Assembly: GCA_964343975.1 (NCBI GenBank)
Contig: CAYFLU010000111.1
Coordinates: 1-10,445, forward strand
Length of the DNA stretch: 10,445 nucleotides
Reading direction: 5' to 3'
DNA from: SCUN01 sp964343975
GTDB taxonomy: Bacteria > Acidobacteriota > Vicinamibacteria > Vicinamibacterales > SCN-69-37
Notes under the pieces: generated by a model
Told to the model about the DNA's origin: nothing
What the model saw: the letters and a program-made list of their open reading frames with translations, nothing else
Database searches by the model: none
Translations under genes and position numbers: made by a program
Shown: piece by piece, positions 6,220-10,445 of the stretch
Layout of the letters: each line of letters starts with the position of its first letter
How positions within the stretch are numbered: the stretch's first letter is position 1

Positions 6220-7890
6220 ATGTCTGGCCCGATTTCCGACGTAGACGCAGAGACCCTGCCGGCCCCCACCTCTTCGGACCTGGCCCGTGCGGCCGCGGTC
6301 GCGGCGGCGGTGACTTCGGCGGCGTGTGGCAGCAGTGCAGCGCCCTCGAGCAGCACGAGCAGCACCAGCACGTCCTCGACCACAACCACGACCACCGGCT
6401 CGGGTGGGTCGACGGGGACGACGCGCGCGGGCACAGGCCTGATTGCGCATTTGTTGCGTCGCGCGGCGTTCAGCGGCAGCGCGGACGACATCGCCAACTT
6501 CTCGGCGTTCGGCTACACGGGCGCGGTGGACGCGCTCCTCAACTACAGCGACACCGACGCCGACAACATCGACAGCTTCATCCGCACGCCCGGCTACATC
6601 GGCGTGATTGCCACGCGTGAGTTCACGCCGGACATCGTGATCGGTGATGCGCGCCAGCGGTGGCTGTTCCGCATGGTGCATTCGCCGGCACCGCTGCGCG
6701 AGAAGATGGCGCTGTTCTGGCACAACCATTTCGCCACGGGCTACTCGAAGATCGCGGGCGTCGTCGGCACCAATGACGGTGCGCGCCTGATGGATGCGCG
6801 TGCGACGACCGATGCGGGCGGGCAGCAGGGACAGGTCGAGCTCTTCCGCAAGATGGCCGTCGGCAAGTTCAGCGATCTGCTGCTCGAGATCTCGAAGCAC
6901 CCGTCGATGTCGATCTGGCTCGACGGCCGCCTCAACACGCGCACGAATCCGCAGGAGAACTTCGGCCGCGAGATCATCGAGCTCTTCACGATGGGCGTGG
7001 CCAACTACGTCGAGGCCGACGTCTACGCCGCCGCGCGCGTGTTCACGGGCTGGAACCTGCAGAGCGTGGGTGACCGCACGACGACGAACTACAACTATCA
7101 GTTCATCTACAACTCGGCGCAGCACGAAACGACGGCCAAGACGTTCTCCTTCGCGGTGTATCCGGATGGCGGGAACACGATTCCGGCCAGGGCGGCCGCG
7201 AGCGGCATGCAGGACGGTCTGGATCTGATCGCCGGTTTGGCGCGGCATCCCGAGACCGCCAAGCGGCTCGCGCGGAAGTTCTGGAACTTCTTCGTGAGCG
7301 AGACGAAAGCGCCGGACGAGGCGTGGGTCAGTCAGATCGCGTCGGTGTATCTGGCGAACGACACGGCGATCAAGCCGACGCTGCGCGCGGTCTTCTTGTC
7401 GTCGCAGTTCATGGATACGGCGAACTTCTACCAGCGGTACTCGTGGCCGGCGGAGTTGCTGGTGCGGGCCATCAAGGAGGTCGGGTTCCTCGGCTTCAAC
7501 GTGAATGATGTGCTCACGCCGATGGTCAACATGGGGCAGACGCTGTATGAGCCGCCGGATGTGTCGGGCTGGGATCTCGGCACGTGGTGGTTTTCGACCA
7601 ACGCGATGCTCTCGCGCATGAACGTCGCATCGCAGTTGGCGACGAATCAGAAGTTCAACCTGCGTGATCTGGCGAAGGCGTCGGGCTACACGACCACGGT
7701 GGATGCGTTCATCACGAACTGGGCGTTGAACCGGCTCACGATCCAGACGCCCGACTCGTCGGTGTACAGCATTCTCTCGGACTACGTGAAAGCCGGCGGC
7801 ACGTGGACGGGCAGCGACACGCAGATCACGAACAAGGCCGGCGGACTCATTCACCTTCTTGTCGGGTCGCCCGACTATCAGTTCGTCTAG
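6220..7890 (+). CDS. DUF1800 family protein
   Basis: A 556-residue member of the DUF1800 family, whose biochemical role is not established; members are typically encoded beside DUF1501 genes, as here. The conserved core includes HLLRRAAFSGS near residue 76, FWHNHFATG around 166-174, NPQENFGREIIELFTMGV at 243-260 and a VFTGWNL motif shortly after. It ends with an LLVGSPDYQF segment typical of the family. The N-terminus is unusual: a short Ala/Val stretch (residues 24-35), Cys36 followed by GSS, then a Ser/Thr-rich linker to about residue 68. It could be a degenerate lipoprotein signal (SAAC instead of a canonical lipobox) or a flexible linker, and it lacks a positively charged n-region at the extreme N-terminus. 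Export is inferred from the Tat-bearing partner. The next gene starts nine bases downstream. Confidence 0.88.
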   Translation: MSGPISDVDAETLPAPTSSDLARAAAVAAAVTSAACGSSAAPSSSTSSTSTSSTTTTTTGSGGSTGTTRAGTGLIAHLLRRAAFSGSADDIANFSAFGYTGAVDALLNYSDTDADNIDSFIRTPGYIGVIATREFTPDIVIGDARQRWLFRMVHSPAPLREKMALFWHNHFATGYSKIAGVVGTNDGARLMDARATTDAGGQQGQVELFRKMAVGKFSDLLLEISKHPSMSIWLDGRLNTRTNPQENFGREIIELFTMGVANYVEADVYAAARVFTGWNLQSVGDRTTTNYNYQFIYNSAQHETTAKTFSFAVYPDGGNTIPARAAASGMQDGLDLIAGLARHPETAKRLARKFWNFFVSETKAPDEAWVSQIASVYLANDTAIKPTLRAVFLSSQFMDTANFYQRYSWPAELLVRAIKEVGFLGFNVNDVLTPMVNMGQTLYEPPDVSGWDLGTWWFSTNAMLSRMNVASQLATNQKFNLRDLAKASGYTTTVDAFITNWALNRLTIQTPDSSVYSILSDYVKAGGTWTGSDTQITNKAGGLIHLLVGSPDYQFV

Positions 7891-7899
7891 GAGCCGCCG

Positions 7900-9165
7900 A
7901 TGAAACCCACACGCAGAGATTTCATCAAGGGCGGTGTCTCCGCCTTCACGCTGTCATTTGCGGCGCCGGCGTTCATCTCCGATCTGGCGATGGCGCAGGG
8001 CAGCAACTCGCGCAACCTGGTCATCCTGTACTTGTCCGGTGGCAACGACGCGCTCAGCACCGTGATTCCGTATCAGGACGCCTTCTACTACAGCCGGCGT
8101 CCGACGATCGCGGTGCCGGCGGCGAACGTGTTGCAGATCGGCACCGATTCGTCGAAGGTCGCGCTCGGTCTGCATCCGCGACTGACCGGGCTGAAGCAGA
8201 TCTGGGATCTCGGCAAGCTGGCGATCGTGCAGCGGTCGGGCTATCCGAATTCCAGCCGTTCGCATTTCCTCGGCCAGGACATCTGGGCCACGGGCAATCC
8301 GGGAAACTCCACGGGCGCGGGCTGGCTCGGCCGGTACCTTGATGTGCTGCCGTCGCCGGTCGATCCGCTTGCCGGGTGGGCGACCGTCTCGCCCGTGCCG
8401 CACATGATGATCGGCAACAACGTCACGGCGCCGTCGATCCCGAGTGCGTCGGGCTACACGTTCGGGAGCCCGAACTCGGGCACGGAGGCGACCTACTCGC
8501 GCACGGCCATGTCAGCCATTGCCTCGCACCTGCCGACAGACCGGCCGCAGGTCGCGTTTGTTGCCGGCACGACACAGTCGGCGATGACCACGCTCGACCG
8601 TGTGGCGTCAGTGGCGGCGTACTCCGCATCGGTCACCTATCCGTCGAACGGCTTTGCGTCGGCGTTGAAGACGGTGGCTGGTGCGATGGCGAAGAACATC
8701 GGCACCAAGGTGTTCTGGGTGCAGACGGGCGGCTTCGACACGCACGCGAGCCAGGGCGTGAACCAGACGAACGGCACCTACGCCACGAACATGGGCACAC
8801 TCGGCGACAGCGTGCTCGCGTTCTACAACGACCTCAAGAATCAGGGGCTGTGGAACAACACGTGCATTTTGCTCTTCTCTGAATTTGGCCGCCGCATCAC
8901 CGAGAACGGCAGCAACGGCACCGATCACGGCGCGGCCGCGGTGATGATGGCGATGGGCGGCGGCGTGAACGGTGGGCTGTACGGCACGGCGCCGAATCTC
9001 AATCCATTCAGCGGCAATCCCACGCTCGAGAACAACGGCGGCGACGTGACGTATGAGACGGATTTTCGTTCTGTCTATGCACGCGTGATCGACAATTGGC
9101 TTGGGGCGGATTCCACGGCGCTGCTCGGGGCGAATTTCAGGAAGAGTTCGTTGACGTTCATCTAA
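7900..9165 (+). CDS. DUF1501 family protein with Tat signal
   Basis: A 421-residue DUF1501 protein, a family related to the alkaline-phosphatase/sulfatase superfamily but without a defined substrate. It begins with a clear twin-arginine signal: TRRDFIKGG at residues 4-12, a hydrophobic stretch 13-26, and a probable cleavage after Ala32 (AMA|Q). It should therefore fold in the cytoplasm, perhaps with a metal cofactor, before export. Family motifs are GGND at 47-50, SHFLGQDIW near 125, GGFDTH at 277-282, and FGRR (329-332) followed by GTDHG (340-344). Asp/His residues in these motifs are candidate metal ligands by analogy. AGGAG at 7889-7893, overlapping the DUF1800 stop, lies six bases before the ATG. 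The two genes form an operon and the proteins may work together at the cell envelope. Confidence 0.9.
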   Translation: MKPTRRDFIKGGVSAFTLSFAAPAFISDLAMAQGSNSRNLVILYLSGGNDALSTVIPYQDAFYYSRRPTIAVPAANVLQIGTDSSKVALGLHPRLTGLKQIWDLGKLAIVQRSGYPNSSRSHFLGQDIWATGNPGNSTGAGWLGRYLDVLPSPVDPLAGWATVSPVPHMMIGNNVTAPSIPSASGYTFGSPNSGTEATYSRTAMSAIASHLPTDRPQVAFVAGTTQSAMTTLDRVASVAAYSASVTYPSNGFASALKTVAGAMAKNIGTKVFWVQTGGFDTHASQGVNQTNGTYATNMGTLGDSVLAFYNDLKNQGLWNNTCILLFSEFGRRITENGSNGTDHGAAAVMMAMGGGVNGGLYGTAPNLNPFSGNPTLENNGGDVTYETDFRSVYARVIDNWLGADSTALLGANFRKSSLTFI

Positions 9166-9170
9166 GACAC

Positions 9171-9294
9171 AGTGCGAGAGTGCGAACGTTCCGACGTGCC
9201 GCAGTGCACAGTGCGAAGGTCAGAGTGCGAAGGTGCGAAAGTGAAAGTGCGAAAGTGCGAAAGTGCGAAAGTGCGAAAGTGCGGAAGTGCGCTA
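9171..9294. repeat. Octanucleotide tandem array, unit GTGCGAAA
   Basis: Four perfect GTGCGAAA units occupy 9247-9278, followed by a variant GTGCGGAA (9279-9286) and a partial copy. Upstream are degenerate copies: GTGCGAGA (9172), GTGCGAAC (9180), GTGCGAAG (9211 and 9225) and GTGCGAAA (9233-9240), with a shortened GTGAAA (9241-9246). The array begins six bases after the DUF1501 stop and ends about 20 bases before the next start codon. A TGA at 9298-9300 separates it from the downstream frame, so it is noncoding for that gene. Decay away from the perfect core suggests slippage-driven expansion. The unit length of eight is not a codon multiple. Confidence 0.9.
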
Positions 9295-9309
9295 GCGTGA
9301 AAGGGTTCT

Positions 9310-9663
9310 GTGTACGAGCATCGTAGTCGTCCCCTGTTGCCGACGCGCCAGTTCATCTGGCGCATGGTCGGGCATGTGGGCTGGGTGGTGTTGCTCGTCG
9401 GCGGGTCGCTGGGCGTGGGTATTTGGGGCTACATGGCGCTCGCGCACATGCGGCTGGTCGATGCGTTTCTGAACGCGTCCATGTTGCTCGGCGGGATGGG
9501 GCCCATTGGGGATTTGCCGAATGACACGGCGAAAGTGTTTGCCGGTGTCTACGCCCTCTACTCCGGCATCGTCTTTATCGCGTCCGCGGGCATTCTGATT
9601 GCGCCGGTGGCGCATCGGTTGTTGCACCGCGTGCACTTGGATGAGGGCGAGCAGCAGGACTGA
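9310..9663 (+). CDS. Small two-TM protein, channel-like topology
   Basis: A 117-residue membrane protein that I cannot assign to a named family with certainty. TM1 spans about residues 20-45. It is followed by DAFLNASMLLGGMGPIGD (51-68), which looks like a pore helix plus filter, and TM2 about 75-101. The tail is short, charged and His-rich (HRLLHRVHLDEGEQ). This TM-pore-TM order recalls two-TM potassium channels (pore segment followed by TVGYGD), but the filter position reads GGMGP, so K+ selectivity is not supported. The GTG at 9310 is preferred because AAAGGG (9300-9305) precedes it, although the spacing of four is short; the ATG at 9364 would cut into TM1. It lies directly downstream of the octamer array, which may affect its expression. 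An alternative is an unrelated small integral-membrane protein. Confidence 0.7.
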   Translation: MYEHRSRPLLPTRQFIWRMVGHVGWVVLLVGGSLGVGIWGYMALAHMRLVDAFLNASMLLGGMGPIGDLPNDTAKVFAGVYALYSGIVFIASAGILIAPVAHRLLHRVHLDEGEQQD

Positions 9664-9680
9664 CGCGCCGCCTGCTGCTC
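9649..9680. terminator. Hairpin between convergent genes
   Basis: GAGCAGCAGG (9649-9658) and CCTGCTGCTC (9671-9680) are perfect ten-base inverted arms around a 12-base loop that contains the stop codon of the upstream gene. The hairpin sits between two convergent genes and could end or protect both transcripts. Neither strand has a T-run after the stem, so it is not a canonical intrinsic terminator. Confidence 0.45.
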
Positions 9681-9687
9681 CCCGGTG

Positions 9688-10113
9688 TTACGCGCGCAGG
9701 TCGTCGGCCTGCCAGTCCTTCACCATCTTCTTGATCGCGTCGGCGTCCTGGATGTTGTCCTTCACGACGGCGGCCACGAGTGACGGGAGTTCCGCGTCGC
9801 TTGCGAAGCGCAGGCCGATGAACTGCTTGCGTGAGAGCTTGGCGATGTCGCCGCGCTGTGACGCCGGCAGCACCTCACGCAACCGCAACTGCATTTCGAG
9901 ACGGATCACGCGATCCTGCACCGTGAGCGCCATGACGCGGGCGGCGAATGTCGAGGCGACGACGCCGAAGGCGCCGATGAATGCCATGACGTGCGGCGTG
10001 TCGATGCCGTTCTTCAGCTGAATGGCCGTGTAGATCCAGTAGGCCGCCACGAGCGGAAACGCGATGAAATGAAAGAGCGGAAGGAACTTCGCGTGGTTCT
10101 TGTAATTCTGCAT
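9688..10113 (-). CDS. DUF6526-type small membrane protein
   Basis: With the start at 10113 the protein has 141 residues beginning MQNYKNHAKFLPLFHF, a beginning I associate with the DUF6526 family, whose function is unknown. Two TM segments are visible (about 12-31 and 42-63). The signature VQDRVIRLEMQLRL (65-78) follows, then a soluble helical tail with GLRFASDAELPSLV and a KMVKDWQADDLR ending. A frame extension to an ATG at 10134 adds seven residues (MCIYYGA) that do not look family-like. No Shine-Dalgarno precedes the chosen ATG. Instead TATTAT (minus strand) ends six bases upstream, consistent with a leaderless mRNA. The gene converges on the channel-like gene and diverges from the metallo-beta-lactamase-like gene. 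Family assignment is from recalled motifs and has not been searched. Confidence 0.82.
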   Translation of the reverse strand: MQNYKNHAKFLPLFHFIAFPLVAAYWIYTAIQLKNGIDTPHVMAFIGAFGVVASTFAARVMALTVQDRVIRLEMQLRLREVLPASQRGDIAKLSRKQFIGLRFASDAELPSLVAAVVKDNIQDADAIKKMVKDWQADDLRA

Positions 10114-10118
10114 AGCGC

Positions 10119-10125
10119 CATAATA
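10119..10125. promoter_or_regulatory. Overlapping divergent -10 elements
   Basis: The plus strand carries CATAAT (10119-10124) and the minus strand TATTAT (10125-10120). Each matches the TATAAT consensus at five of six positions, and they overlap by five bases. The predicted minus-strand start site, six bases beyond its hexamer, is the A of the ATG at 10113. The plus-strand start site would fall near 10131, just before the TTG at 10134. Neither direction has a good -35 at 16-18 bases, so this is a proposal from position and symmetry. Confidence 0.4.
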
Positions 10126-10133
10126 GATGCACA

Positions 10134-10445
10134 TTGCTGATCCAACTCGCGTCCTTCTGTGTGGCCTTGCTGGTGGCGTTTCAGGGCATTCCGTCGGGGT
10201 TGATGCGGCCGGAATACACCGCGCCGCAGAAGCCGTTCACCATTGCCGGCAACCTGCACTTCGTCGGCTCGCAAGGGCTCGGCGTCTACCTGATCACGTC
10301 GCCGCAGGGGCACATCCTCATCGACAGCGGGGTGGAGGCGTCGGCCCGGCAGGCGTTGGAGAACATTCGTTCGCTCGGCTTCAAGACTCAGGACGTGAAG
10401 ATCCTGCTCGACACGCACGCGCACTTCGATCACGTCGCCGGTCAC
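10134..10445 (+). CDS. Metallo-beta-lactamase-fold hydrolase, subclass B3-like (partial)
   Basis: The first 104 codons of a gene that continues beyond the window. The zinc-binding HxHxDH is present as HAHFDH (H95, H97, D99, H100 from the TTG start), followed by VAGH. The preceding order (KPFTIAGNLHFVGSQGLGVY, then LITSPQGHILIDSG and NIRSLGF) is that of subclass B3 metallo-beta-lactamases and their environmental relatives. A hydrophobic N-terminus (about residues 2-17) suggests export, although no basic n-region is seen. The start is uncertain: TTG at 10134 keeps the putative signal, an ATG at 10203 would remove it, and an in-frame TAG at 10113-10115 bounds the frame. The ATG at 10127 is in another frame. 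Beta-lactam hydrolysis cannot be claimed without the C-terminal ligands. Confidence 0.8.
   Translation, partial: MLIQLASFCVALLVAFQGIPSGLMRPEYTAPQKPFTIAGNLHFVGSQGLGVYLITSPQGHILIDSGVEASARQALENIRSLGFKTQDVKILLDTHAHFDHVAGH

Noticed and set aside
6079..7854. Long minus-strand open frame opposite the DUF1800 gene, and a similar one at 4881-6143 opposite the oxidoreductase
   Set aside because: Arg/His-rich shadow translations without motifs, fully overlapped by genes with clear family signatures.
9171..9294. CRISPR array
   Set aside because: The units are contiguous 8-mers without spacers and there are no cas genes.
9096..9326. A coding gene made of the octamer repeats, on either strand (a 76-residue plus-strand frame and a 67-residue minus-strand frame)
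   Set aside because: The translations are just the repeat read in codons, with no domain, and they overlap the end of the DUF1501 gene or the next start.
10127..10445. Open frame from ATG 10127
   Set aside because: It is out of frame with the HAHFDH-containing protein and its translation is Ala/Arg/His-rich shadow sequence.

Overview
The window is GC-rich, densely coded bacterial chromosome. It carries a diaminopimelate/lysine operon, an attached FAD oxidoreductase, a DUF1800-DUF1501 pair, two small membrane-protein genes and the start of a metallo-beta-lactamase-like gene. I favour an Acidobacteriota-like genome (perhaps Vicinamibacteria) because of the DUF1800/DUF1501 pair, the DUF6526-type protein and two kinds of dispersed-looking intergenic repeat. 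That assignment rests on recollection and gene content, not on a phylogenetic marker. No tRNA, rRNA, CRISPR, phage gene or transposase was seen.

Positions 1-4877 hold a lysine operon read left to right. An unseen upstream gene ends at 16-18, overlapping the GTG start of lysC (aspartate kinase). It is followed by dapB (dihydrodipicolinate reductase), dapA (dihydrodipicolinate synthase), dapD (tetrahydrodipicolinate N-succinyltransferase) and an M20 deacylase that fits the DapE step. Genes overlap or sit a few bases apart except between dapB and dapA, where a 65-bp palindromic element has been inserted or has evolved. The set covers aspartate phosphorylation and the middle of the succinylase branch. 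asd, the aminotransferase, dapF and lysA are not in view.

Positions 4884-6104 encode a DAO/OrdL-type FAD oxidoreductase six bases after dapE, with no clear Shine-Dalgarno. An AT-richer 115-bp gap (6105-6219) then precedes a two-gene unit. The first gene is a DUF1800 protein with a Ser/Thr-rich N-terminal linker. The second is a DUF1501 protein (alkaline-phosphatase-like superfamily) with a clear Tat signal. Such pairs are common but functionally obscure, probably cell-envelope or exported.

Positions 9166-9309 are an intergenic octanucleotide array (GTGCGAAA) directly upstream of a small two-TM protein (9310-9663) whose layout resembles a K+ channel pore with a changed filter. It converges on a DUF6526-type membrane protein on the minus strand (9688-10113), with a hairpin between the two. 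The DUF6526-type gene is divergent from a partial subclass-B3-like metallo-beta-lactamase gene that runs off the right edge. The short divergent gap holds overlapping, near-symmetric -10 hexamers, and the minus-strand start codon sits exactly where a leaderless transcript would begin.

Most of the window is ordinary metabolism. The points worth a second look are the dapB-dapA palindrome, the octamer array, the channel-like small protein, the symmetric divergent promoter and the DUF1800/DUF1501 pair.
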